A DNA stretch of 7,986 nt from Candidatus Microgenomates bacterium (GCA_022866885.1 JALHWS010000037.1:1-7986), one strand, 5' to 3'; shown: positions 1 through 6,192, numbered from the stretch's first letter. The notes: generated by a model from the letters alone, not told the origin. Translations and numbers: made by a program.

Positions 1-1118
1 AAACCTATATTTTATATTCACTGATTACCGGACTTCTTCATAATTTATCCAAATCCGATCTTTTATATGTTAATTTTGAAGATGAAAGAATACCCAAGCA
101 GACAGCGTTTCTGTCAAATTTACTGCCGGCTTATGTTTCCTTCTTCGGCGGCAATCCAAAATATATTTTTTTAGACGAACTCCAAGTTATGCCAAACTGG
201 TCATCTTGGCTAAGAAGAATACTTGATCAGTATGATTGTCAAATTTTTGTCACCGGTTCTTCCTCAAAAATGGGCAGTCAGGAATTGCCTACCGAGCTTC
301 GGGGCAGATCGTGGGAAATAAAGGTTAATCCTTTAAGCTGGAATGAATACCTGAGATTTAAACAAATTCAAAAAAAGCAGGACAGCAACTTGCTCAAATT
401 TACCTTTGATGAATATTTATTATGGGGAGGACTTCCCGAAGTAGTCTTATCTCCAGATGATAAGAAACACGAAATTCTGCAAAATTATTTCGATGTGATG
501 CTTAAAAGAGACATTATGGAACGTTACTTTGTAAGGAAAGAGGAACTTTTGAAGACTATTTTACGCTTATTGGTAAATTCCACCGCTATTTCTGTATCCA
601 GGATATACAACCAACTGAAAAGTCTGGGGATTAATTTAGGAAAAGATACGATCATCAAGTATTTAAGTTATATCCAAAGCTCATATTTTACCGGTTTTCT
701 GTACTATTATTCTCCCAAAATGATCAATCAGCTTTTATATCCGCGGAAAATATATCTGGTTGATAACGGTTTTATCACCGCTTTATCGACAAAATTTTCC
801 AAAAACTTCGGCCGCCTTTTTGAAAATTGGATGTACGGAGTATTAAAAACTGCCAATACTGATATTTATTATTCCAAAAACCGGTTAGGGAAAGAAGTGG
901 ATTTCATCACCATGAAAGAAGGGACGACGCAGGCACTTTATCAGGTTTGTTATGACATGACTGATTTCGAAACAAGAAAAAGAGAAATTGACAATCTGAT
1001 AAGTTTTGGTCAAAAATTAAATTGCCGCAATCTGAATATTGTTACGGGTTTACGGACAGCCGTAAACTACAAATTTCCGGAAAATATTTCCATTTTGACG
1101 CCGGATAATTTTTCATAA
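1..1118 (+). CDS. AAA_14/DUF4143-family ATPase, 5'-truncated by the window edge
   Basis: The frame is open from base 3, so the ATG at 189 is internal, not the start. The 371 visible residues begin TYILYS. Bases 1-2 (aa) fit the Lys of a Walker A GKT, so the P-loop lies just off the left edge. Next come the YVNFEDER segment and a Walker B strand (FLDE, Asp-Glu codons 174-179). After these are the sensor-like FVTGSSSK motif and the ELRGRSWE segment typical of this ATPase group. The C-terminal half matches DUF4143: IYLVDNGF, LFENWMYGVL, and GKEVDFI followed by YQVCYD, a PD-(D/E)XK-like nuclease fold arrangement. Such proteins usually run about 380-430 residues, so perhaps 20-50 are missing. The family is abundant in archaea and uncultured bacteria and its cellular role is poorly defined. 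The stop codon overlaps the convergent Nudix gene. Family assignment is secure; function is not. Confidence 0.9.
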   Translation, partial: TYILYSLITGLLHNLSKSDLLYVNFEDERIPKQTAFLSNLLPAYVSFFGGNPKYIFLDELQVMPNWSSWLRRILDQYDCQIFVTGSSSKMGSQELPTELRGRSWEIKVNPLSWNEYLRFKQIQKKQDSNLLKFTFDEYLLWGGLPEVVLSPDDKKHEILQNYFDVMLKRDIMERYFVRKEELLKTILRLLVNSTAISVSRIYNQLKSLGINLGKDTIIKYLSYIQSSYFTGFLYYYSPKMINQLLYPRKIYLVDNGFITALSTKFSKNFGRLFENWMYGVLKTANTDIYYSKNRLGKEVDFITMKEGTTQALYQVCYDMTDFETRKREIDNLISFGQKLNCRNLNIVTGLRTAVNYKFPENISILTPDNFS

Positions 1119-1634
1119 CCACCTCACCCTCTCCAAAACTTTTCTTCCCATAAAACTCAAGTCAATTTCTCCTTTTTTCAGGACATCGTTTAACTCTTTC
1201 CGGGTAAAAAATTTACCCTCGGATATTTCCTCTTTGTTAAGGTTGAACCCTGCTCTGCAGGGTTCAACCTTTGCGCTAAATATAGCCACCATCTCCGTTT
1301 CATGTGGAGCACGGCATAGGAATTTATCGGCAAAAGTAATTTCCGCGTCAATTCCAAGCTCTTCTTTTAGTTCACGATGGGCTGTAATTTCATAATCATC
1401 ACCGAAGTTTACATGTCCCGAACAGGAGATTGTCCATTTCAAAGGATCCGTATCTTTAGTAGCCGACCGCTTTTGAAGATACAGCTCACCCCGGTCATTA
1501 AAAACTAAAATACTGACACTGCGGTGGATCAGTTTTTTATCCTGATGCGCCTCTCCTCTTCTCTCCCGCCCGATCACCTGATCATTTTCATCCACAATAT
1601 CAAAAAGTTCGTTTTGGTCGTCAGTTATTTTCAT
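1113..1634 (-). CDS. Nudix hydrolase, IPP-isomerase-like subfamily
   Basis: A 173-residue cytosolic Nudix protein. The N-terminal ELFDIVDENDQVIG, the IHRSVSILVFN strand and LYLQKRS are typical of the Idi/YfcD-like branch. The Nudix box spans Gly73 to Ile95 (GHVNFGD, then RELKEELGI). The metal-binding REXXEE core is intact, while the first Glu of the consensus is Asp79. True type I isopentenyl-diphosphate isomerase has a catalytic Cys immediately before Gly-His. Here that position is Ser72 with Cys71 one residue earlier, so isomerase activity is doubtful and a nucleoside-diphosphate-type hydrolase is more likely. Substrate is unknown. Residues 122-132 are encoded by a perfect DNA palindrome. 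The start is the ATG at 1634 (complement), with an AGG Shine-Dalgarno-like triplet 10 bases upstream. It lies 52 bp downstream of the EamA permease gene and may share its transcript. Its last 6 bp overlap the convergent ATPase gene. Confidence 0.9.
   Translation of the reverse strand: MKITDDQNELFDIVDENDQVIGRERRGEAHQDKKLIHRSVSILVFNDRGELYLQKRSATKDTDPLKWTISCSGHVNFGDDYEITAHRELKEELGIDAEITFADKFLCRAPHETEMVAIFSAKVEPCRAGFNLNKEEISEGKFFTRKELNDVLKKGEIDLSFMGRKVLERVRWL
1239..1271. repeat. Perfect 15-bp-arm palindrome inside the Nudix coding sequence
   Basis: The left arm aaggttgaaccctgc (1239-1253) and the right arm gcagggttcaacctt (1257-1271) are exact reverse complements around the 3-base spacer tct. 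The element is 33 bp, exactly 11 codons, in phase with the Nudix frame. It encodes KVEPCRAGFNL (residues 122-132), between a beta strand (VAIFSA) and the conserved NKEEISEGKFF region. The predicted RNA hairpin would be very stable. The arrangement recalls palindromic elements that insert in frame into genes, as in Rickettsia; membership of a repeat family here is an inference. Confidence 0.93.
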
Positions 1635-1689
1635 AAGTGACTTACCTGCCCGCCAGCTTGCCGCAGGCTTGGCAGGCGGGAGTTACTTA
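1634..1689. repeat. GC-rich imperfect palindromic intergenic repeat (REP-like)
   Basis: Core arms cccgcc (1649-1654) and ggcggg (1675-1680) enclose an inner tgcc/ggca pairing (1659-1662 with 1671-1674) with an asymmetric 4-base bulge. Flanking sequence extends the symmetry: taagtgact (1634-1642) pairs with agttactta (1681-1689) apart from one G:T position. The whole structure reaches from the Nudix start codon to the stop codon of the EamA gene. No T-run follows in the minus direction, so an intrinsic terminator is unlikely. Its GC content is far above that of its surroundings, which suggests a dispersed repeat. On the minus-strand mRNA the stem would include the putative AGG ribosome-binding triplet of the Nudix gene. 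Confidence 0.75.
1645..1647 (-). promoter_or_regulatory. Possible Shine-Dalgarno of the Nudix gene, inside the repeat stem
   Basis: On the minus strand the context reads GGCAGGTAAG, 10 bases before the ATG at 1634. The AGG belongs to the edge of the palindromic repeat, so the repeat seems to supply the ribosome-binding site. Spacing is slightly long; the call is tentative. Confidence 0.4.
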
Positions 1690-2550
1690 GGCAATAAGAA
1701 GTACTATCCCTAAAATCCCGATAAATAATCCGACTAATTTTTCTTTAGTGAAAAGATGGGTTTCCTTGAAAATAAAAAGCCCGACCAGGACGGAAACGAT
1801 TGTCATCGCACTCATCCCAATTGGCAAAACGAGCGAAGCGGCCCCGGCCTTCAGCATGGCGTAAAAAAAGATGACCGACAGTCCCACCACTATCCCGTCT
1901 GTGGCTGCTAAGGCATGTTTTTTCTTTGTTAATTTCAGGCTTTTCCCGGTTATTAAAGTGATGACAAATAAAAGCGGTATACATGAGATTGACTGGGAAA
2001 TCAGCGCTTCCACCGGGCCGTAAGAAGCAAGATAGATTTTGGACAGATAGTTGGCGATGCCGACGGAAAAGATATTAACGATAATAAGGAAAAACCATTT
2101 TTTCTCCAACTTTTCTTCCTTCTTACTGTGGCTTTTGATAATCAGGTACATGGAGAAAAGAGCCAGGATAATCCCGAAGATATTTTTCAGCCCCGCCGAA
2201 GAGGCAGGATTAAAAAGCTGCCACTCACCCAAAAAAACCGCCGAAAGAATCATCGGGATGAGGATGCTGTAGGAACAAAAAACTACCGTTTGAGACAGAC
2301 TAAGCCGTAAAGCGATGAGATAGGCCCAGATCCCAAAGACATAGACCACTCCCAAAACCAGCTGTTCCGGTAAAATCGGAAAAAGACAACCTGTGGTGAT
2401 AAAATAAATGACCAAATAAGCCACCAGACTCCAGACGGCAGAGTAGAAAAAAGCGACCACCGGATCAACTTTCATCACCAGCTTTTTATCAAAGTAGCCG
2501 CGCAACACGCCAAAGAAGACGTAAAAGATAAGGGCTGTTTGCCAAATCAT
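1687..2550 (-). CDS. EamA/DMT-superfamily permease, 10 predicted TM helices
   Basis: A 287-residue integral membrane protein of the drug/metabolite transporter superfamily, with the usual length for the family. Hydrophobic segments near residues 3-20, 30-50, 62-82, 88-108, 123-139, 152-170, 180-200, 215-235, 238-260 and 268-287 give ten helices in two EamA repeats. Both repeats show the family hallmark of an acidic residue after a TM helix and then a Gly-rich helix: FLGEWQ with NIFGIILALF, and FIFKETH with LVGLFIGILGI. A basic loop (SHSKKEEKLEKK, about 141-152) separates the halves. Members export or import small metabolites; the substrate cannot be read from sequence. The start is the ATG at 2550 (complement) with AAGG 7 bases upstream. 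The gene is divergent from the aminotransferase and lies 52 bp upstream of the Nudix gene, possibly co-transcribed. Confidence 0.88.
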   Translation of the reverse strand: MIWQTALIFYVFFGVLRGYFDKKLVMKVDPVVAFFYSAVWSLVAYLVIYFITTGCLFPILPEQLVLGVVYVFGIWAYLIALRLSLSQTVVFCSYSILIPMILSAVFLGEWQLFNPASSAGLKNIFGIILALFSMYLIIKSHSKKEEKLEKKWFFLIIVNIFSVGIANYLSKIYLASYGPVEALISQSISCIPLLFVITLITGKSLKLTKKKHALAATDGIVVGLSVIFFYAMLKAGAASLVLPIGMSAMTIVSVLVGLFIFKETHLFTKEKLVGLFIGILGIVLLIA

Positions 2551-2557
2551 ATATATA

Positions 2558-2561
2558 CCTT
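2558..2561 (-). promoter_or_regulatory. Shine-Dalgarno (AAGG) of the EamA permease
   Basis: On the minus strand AAGG is followed by seven bases (TATATAT) and the ATG at 2550. This good spacing supports the chosen start. Confidence 0.6.
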
Positions 2562-2562
2562 A

Positions 2563-2590
2563 ATTATATATAGTTAACTTTATTTGTAAT
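2563..2590 (-). promoter_or_regulatory. Candidate promoter for the EamA gene
   Basis: On the minus strand a perfect TATAAT (2563-2568) lies 16 bp downstream of ATTACA (2585-2590, four of six matches to TTGACA). Transcription would then begin near 2556, leaving the AAGG ribosome-binding site outside the mRNA. Either the true promoter is further upstream or the AAGG is not used. The region is very AT-rich, so a chance match is possible. Confidence 0.35.
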
Positions 2591-2618
2591 AGCACGCTTT
2601 TGCGCGTATTTTTCCCCT

Positions 2619-2647
2619 TTCATATTTTTTCATACTTTTGTTATAAT
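2619..2647 (+). promoter_or_regulatory. Extended -10 promoter of the aminotransferase, abutting its ATG
   Basis: TGTTATAAT (2639-2647) is a perfect extended -10 element (TGN plus TATAAT). TTCATA (2619-2624, four of six matches) sits 17 bp upstream as a weak -35, as expected when an extended -10 is present. Transcription should begin around 2654-2655, two or three bases before the ATG at 2657, so the transcript would be leaderless or nearly so. Confidence 0.7.
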
Positions 2648-2656
2648 ACAACAATT

Positions 2657-3964
2657 ATGGTCGCTCTCAACCCCCAGGCGGCAGAGTTAAACCGAATTAT
2701 TAAAAACGGCAATCCGGCTGTTTTTGATCTCCTCTCCCAAAAAGGCCAATCCATCTATTTTCCCAAAGAAGGCATCCTCGCCCAGTCGGCTGAGGCTAAA
2801 GGGACAAAATATAACGCTACCATCGGCATCGCCCTGGATGAGGATAAGACACCGACCCGCCTGCCTTCAATTGCCGGCAAAATTAAACTGCCTCCAAAGG
2901 ACGTCTTTCCTTACGCGCCGAGTTTCGGCAAAATGGAGCTTCGGGAAAGCTGGCTAGCCAATATCAAAAAGAAAAATCCCGATCTTAAAACAGTCACCAG
3001 TTTACCCATTGTCACTTCAGCCCTGACTCATGCGCTTTCTATTATCGGCTATCTTTTCGTTAATCCGGAAGATAAGATAATTCTCGCTGATAAGTTCTGG
3101 GGCAACTACCGGCTGATTTTTGAATACGGCTTCGAAGCTGTTTTGGATACCTACAACACTTTTGCCGGAAACAGTTTTGACCTGTCTGCTTTTGAGAAAA
3201 AAATAAATGACAGTAAAGGCCAAAAAATCATCCTGCTTTTTAATTTCCCCAACAATCCGGCCGGCTATACTCCGACCGTTAAAGAAGCAAAACAGCTTGT
3301 CACGATTATCAATAAACAAGCCGCCAAAGGCAAGAAGATTTTAGTCATACTCGATGACGCCTATTTCGGCCTGGTGTACAAAAGCGGAATCATCACCCAG
3401 TCTCTTTTCCCTTTCCTTTCCAACCTTCATAAAAATGTCTTGGCGGTCAAACTGGACGCGGTCACCAAAGAGGAATATGCCTGGGGCCTGCGGATCGGCT
3501 TTATCACTTATGGCGGCCAAAATCTCGATAAAGAAGCCTATCAGGCGCTGGAAGCCAAAACCGCAGGAGCTGTCCGGGGCAGCATCTCCAACGCCTCCCA
3601 CCTATCCCAAAGCCTGATTTTAACCGGTCTGTCTTCTTCCTCATACCGTAAAGAGAAACAACAGAATTATTTGATGTTAAAGAAACGTTTCCAAATGGTG
3701 GAAAAAGTCCTGAAAGTGAAAAAATATCAGGAGTATTTTTCTCCTCTTCCTTTCAATTCCGGCTACTTTATGTGCCTTGAACTGAAAAAGGGCTTAGAAG
3801 GAGAAAAAGTCAGGCAAACCCTGATCAAAAAATACGACACCGGCGTCATCGCCATTAAAAATTTATTACGGATCGCCTACTCCAGCGTCCCAACATCCGA
3901 CATTCCGCAGCTTTTTGAAAATATCTATTTGGCATGTAGAGAAACTATTACAGTACTTACGTAA
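2657..3964 (+). CDS. PLP-dependent class I/II aminotransferase
   Basis: A 435-residue fold-type I PLP enzyme of the aspartate aminotransferase superfamily, cytosolic. Visible landmarks are the small-residue helix start TSALTHAL near 120, FPNNPAG near 197 (Asn contacting the PLP ring), DDAYFG at 233-238 (Asp for the pyridine nitrogen) and the Schiff-base Lys271 in AVTKEEYAWGLRIGF. A C-terminal Arg405 in LLRIAYSS is a candidate for the substrate alpha-carboxylate. It catalyses amino-group transfer between an amino acid and a 2-oxo acid; the specific substrate cannot be assigned. A longer reading from TTG at 2600 is rejected, because those 19 codons would contain the promoter. The ATG at 2657 has no Shine-Dalgarno and sits 10 bases after the -10 box. 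The gene is divergent from the EamA permease and followed by a repeat before pckG. Confidence 0.88.
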   Translation: MVALNPQAAELNRIIKNGNPAVFDLLSQKGQSIYFPKEGILAQSAEAKGTKYNATIGIALDEDKTPTRLPSIAGKIKLPPKDVFPYAPSFGKMELRESWLANIKKKNPDLKTVTSLPIVTSALTHALSIIGYLFVNPEDKIILADKFWGNYRLIFEYGFEAVLDTYNTFAGNSFDLSAFEKKINDSKGQKIILLFNFPNNPAGYTPTVKEAKQLVTIINKQAAKGKKILVILDDAYFGLVYKSGIITQSLFPFLSNLHKNVLAVKLDAVTKEEYAWGLRIGFITYGGQNLDKEAYQALEAKTAGAVRGSISNASHLSQSLILTGLSSSSYRKEKQQNYLMLKKRFQMVEKVLKVKKYQEYFSPLPFNSGYFMCLELKKGLEGEKVRQTLIKKYDTGVIAIKNLLRIAYSSVPTSDIPQLFENIYLACRETITVLT

Positions 3965-3980
3965 TGAATATTGTTTGGAT

Positions 3981-4050
3981 TGTCATTGCGAGCAAAGCGA
4001 AGCAATCCCATCCGAGATTGCCACGGCTACTTCGTAGCCTCGCAATGACA
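3981..4050. repeat. 70-bp cloverleaf-like palindromic repeat (MITE/REP-like)
   Basis: The ends tgtcattgcgag (3981-3992) and ctcgcaatgaca (4039-4050) are a perfect 12-bp inverted repeat. Inside are two hairpins: gcaatc (4002-4007) with gattgc (4016-4021), and ggctac (4025-4030) with gtagcc (4034-4039) around a 3-base loop ttc. The last base of the second hairpin overlaps the outer arm. No T-run and no ORF are present. The GTCATTGCGAG/CTCGCAATGAC termini resemble a non-coding repeat seen dispersed in many uncultured bacterial genomes (from memory). It fills most of the 135-bp gap between the aminotransferase and pckG. Confidence 0.85.
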
Positions 4051-4086
4051 AATGACTACGTAACTCCTCCTATTAATAAAAGAAAT

Positions 4087-4090
4087 AGGA
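4087..4090 (+). promoter_or_regulatory. Shine-Dalgarno (AGGA) of pckG
   Basis: AGGA lies nine bases before the ATG at 4100, a standard spacing, and fixes that start. This contrasts with the aminotransferase and antitoxin genes, which have none. Confidence 0.7.
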
Positions 4091-4099
4091 AATAATAAA

Positions 4100-5920
4100 A
4101 TGAAAATATCATCTAAATTACTTTCTAATAAAAACCAAGCAATTCTTCAATCTTTAAATAACCCAAAGGTTATTAAGATAGTAGAAACCTACATCAATCT
4201 TTGCAAACCCGACAAAGTCACTGTCCTGACCGACACACCCCGCGATATCAACTATGTCCGAAAACTGGCTTTGAAAAATAAAGAGGAAACTCCCTTGAAA
4301 ACTCCCGGCCACACTATCCACTTTGACGGCTTTTTTGACCAGGGTCGGGACAAAGAAAAAACTAAAGTTCTTCTCTGCGGCGAAAGTAAAATCAGCAAAT
4401 CGATTAATACCGGCGATCGGGAAAGTTGTCTTGAGGAGATTTTTTCCCTCCTTTCGGGAAATATGAAGGGTAAGGAAATGCTCGTCTCATTTTACTGTCT
4501 CGGCCCCACCAACTCCCCTTTCTCCATTCCCGCCATGCAAATCACTGACTCTGCTTATGTAGCCCACAGCGAAAACATGCTTTACCGACAGGGCTTTGGG
4601 GAATTTAAAAAATTGAAAGACCCGGATAAGTTTTTCTATTTTGTCCACTCGGCCGGAGAACTGGAAAATGGCGTCAGTAAAAACAGCGACAAGAAAAGGA
4701 TTTATATCGACCTTGAGGAAAACCGGGTATTTTCCGTCAACACCCAATACGCGGGCAACAGTGTCGGACTGAAAAAACTGGCCCTCCGGCTGGCAATCAA
4801 AAAGTCCAACGAGTCCGACTGGCTTTGCGAACACATGCTCGTCCTTGGCGCCAAACCGCAGGGTAAAAAAAGAGTCACCTATTTCACCGGCGCTTTCCCA
4901 AGTGCCTGCGGCAAAACTTCCACCGCCATGATCCCGGGACAGTCGATTATCGGTGATGACATCGCCTATCTTAAAAGAGGCAAAGACGGCCGCTGCTACG
5001 CCGCCAATGTCGAACAAGGAATCTTTGGCATTATTGAAAATGTCAATCCGAAAGATGATCCGCTTATTTACAAATCTTTAACCACTCCCAAGGAACTTAT
5101 CTTTTCCAATGTCTTAATAAACAATAAGAAACCTTATTGGCTCGGCATGGGACGGGCACTGCCGGATAGCGGCGTCAATTTTGCCGGACATTGGAAACTG
5201 GGAGATTGCGACGGCAAAGACAACCCCATCCCTCACGCGCATAAAAACGCCCGCTATACAATGAGACTGTCGGAACTTACTAATGTCAATCCCCATCTCC
5301 ATGATCCCTCTGGCGTCCCCATTTCCGGTATCATCTACGGAGGACGCGACAGCGATACGACTCCGCCGGTCGTCGAGTCTTTTGATTGGAGTCACGGTGT
5401 TTTGATGGGCGCGGCTTTAGAATCGGAGACGACTGCCGCCACCATCGGCGAAACAGGTGTTCGGAAACATAACCCGATGGCCAATTTCGATTTTCTGGTC
5501 GTCCCTCTTTCTACCTATATCAATAACCATCTGGCGTTTGGAAGAAAGCTAAAGAAGAAACCGATCATCTTTACCACTAATTATTTCATCAAAGAGGGAG
5601 ACAATTATCTCAACGGCAAACTGGATAAAAAAATCTGGCTCATGTGGATGGAAGGCCGCATCCACGGAGAATATAGAGCGATTAAAACTCCGATCGGCTA
5701 CATCCCCAAATATGAGGATCTAAAAAAACTATTTTGGGATAATTTGAAACAGGCTTACACCAAAGAAGATTACCGGAAACAATTTCACGTCCGCACTGGC
5801 CATCTTCTGGCCAAACTGGAGCGGATTGAGGCGATTTTCAAAATCGAACCGGACATCCCGAAGGCTATGTTTGTGGAAATAAAAAAACAAAGAAAAAGGT
5901 TAAAAACCATCCCCTCTTGA
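4100..5920 (+). CDS. pckG: Phosphoenolpyruvate carboxykinase (GTP), archaeal-like type
   Basis: A full-length 606-residue GTP-dependent PEPCK (oxaloacetate + GTP to PEP + GDP + CO2), cytosolic. Landmarks are GRDKEKT with Arg83 (PEP/oxaloacetate contact), FYCLGPTNSPFSIPAMQITD at 131-150, Lys225/Lys226, and EHM with the metal-ligand His245. The P-loop FPSACGKT is at 266-273 with the reactive Cys270, kinase-2 GDDIAY is at 285-290, and GGRDSDTTPP at 414-423 contains Arg416. The usual FPSACGKTN signature ends in Ser here. Segments such as NVEQGIFGII, NVNPKDDPLIYKSL, FSNVLI, KKPYWLGMG and TPIGYIPKY resemble Thermococcus-type enzymes rather than the NPEAGFFG pattern of animal and most bacterial enzymes. 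The start is fixed by AGGA. With the nearby PPDK gene it links oxaloacetate, PEP and pyruvate, in either the gluconeogenic or the anaplerotic direction. Confidence 0.96.
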   Translation: MKISSKLLSNKNQAILQSLNNPKVIKIVETYINLCKPDKVTVLTDTPRDINYVRKLALKNKEETPLKTPGHTIHFDGFFDQGRDKEKTKVLLCGESKISKSINTGDRESCLEEIFSLLSGNMKGKEMLVSFYCLGPTNSPFSIPAMQITDSAYVAHSENMLYRQGFGEFKKLKDPDKFFYFVHSAGELENGVSKNSDKKRIYIDLEENRVFSVNTQYAGNSVGLKKLALRLAIKKSNESDWLCEHMLVLGAKPQGKKRVTYFTGAFPSACGKTSTAMIPGQSIIGDDIAYLKRGKDGRCYAANVEQGIFGIIENVNPKDDPLIYKSLTTPKELIFSNVLINNKKPYWLGMGRALPDSGVNFAGHWKLGDCDGKDNPIPHAHKNARYTMRLSELTNVNPHLHDPSGVPISGIIYGGRDSDTTPPVVESFDWSHGVLMGAALESETTAATIGETGVRKHNPMANFDFLVVPLSTYINNHLAFGRKLKKKPIIFTTNYFIKEGDNYLNGKLDKKIWLMWMEGRIHGEYRAIKTPIGYIPKYEDLKKLFWDNLKQAYTKEDYRKQFHVRTGHLLAKLERIEAIFKIEPDIPKAMFVEIKKQRKRLKTIPS

Positions 5921-5934
5921 TTATTGGAATATTT

Positions 5935-6036
5935 TTATCTTCTGGATTCTTTCCTGGGAATCAAAACATGGATAATGTATCCTTCGGTAATAATTTTACA
6001 TAAATAGTTATCCTTGACAGGGATATCAGTTTTATC
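5935..6036 (-). pseudogene. Start-less minus-strand open fragment (possible gene remnant)
   Basis: Directly after an in-frame TAG (6037-6039, complement), 33 codons stay open to TAA at 5935-5937. The peptide begins DKTDIPVKDNYLCK, passes IITEGYIIHV and ends LIPRKESRR, so it has a protein-like hydrophobic and charged pattern. No ATG, GTG or TTG occurs in the frame. It could be the 3' end of a decayed or rearranged gene, or chance. Its IITE codons coincide with the left arm of the 5983-6078 inverted repeat. Confidence 0.25.
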
Positions 6037-6078
6037 CTAAACTCACAATAGAACGTTTTTCTATTTATTATTACCGAA
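5983..6078. repeat. 12-bp inverted repeat flanking 72 bp
   Basis: Left arm ttcggtaataat (5983-5994) is the exact reverse complement of right arm attattaccgaa (6067-6078). The 72 bp between them hold a TTGACA box and the motif tatcc twice. The right arm lies in the start-less upstream extension of the next gene. The arrangement resembles an invertible promoter segment or the scar of a rearrangement. No recombinase gene is in the window. Confidence 0.6.
6014..6043 (+). promoter_or_regulatory. Candidate promoter upstream of the unknown gene
   Basis: A perfect -35 TTGACA (6014-6019) is followed after 18 bp by TAAACT (6038-6043, four of six -10 matches). Transcription would begin near 6050. No Shine-Dalgarno or standard in-frame start follows closely, so its link to the next gene is uncertain. 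Confidence 0.4.
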
Positions 6079-6192
6079 AAAGTAACGGCTACAGATGATT
6101 TAAGCCTTGCTCAATTCGTTATTAGTAAACTAAAAAATATTGAAGCTGAAAGAGCAGCCTATGAAAAAGAGTGTGCCAGAATTTATCATGAT

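Noticed and set aside
1048..1067. 8-bp-arm hairpin (gtttacgg / ccgtaaac, 4-base loop) inside the ATPase gene
   Set aside because: It is short, not in a gap, not followed by T residues, and of a size expected by chance in 8 kb.
2594..2615. Small hairpin (acgc/gcgt) followed by T residues between the divergent genes
   Set aside because: A four-base-pair stem is too weak for a terminator, and its position before both divergent starts makes no sense for termination.
2600..2656. N-terminal extension of the aminotransferase from TTG
   Set aside because: The 19 codons contain the extended -10 promoter, encode a Phe/Tyr-rich peptide unlike the family N-terminus, and have no ribosome-binding site.
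3981..4050. tRNA-like cloverleaf
   Set aside because: There is no anticodon arm of standard size, no T-arm GTTCGA-type motif and no acceptor/discriminator pattern; the symmetry is that of a palindromic repeat.
3957..4063. Direct repeat tacgtaa on both sides of the 70-bp repeat as a target-site duplication
   Set aside because: The copies are not adjacent to the element ends and the left one is in the aminotransferase stop region; probably chance.
4045..4076. Promoter for pckG with -35 ATGACA from the repeat edge and -10 TATTAA
   Set aside because: The spacer would be 20 bp and the -10 matches only four of six, too weak to call.
4487..5017. 176-codon minus-strand open frame opposite pckG
   Set aside because: It lies wholly antisense to the highly conserved PEPCK core and has no recognisable domain; it is a by-product of pckG codon usage.
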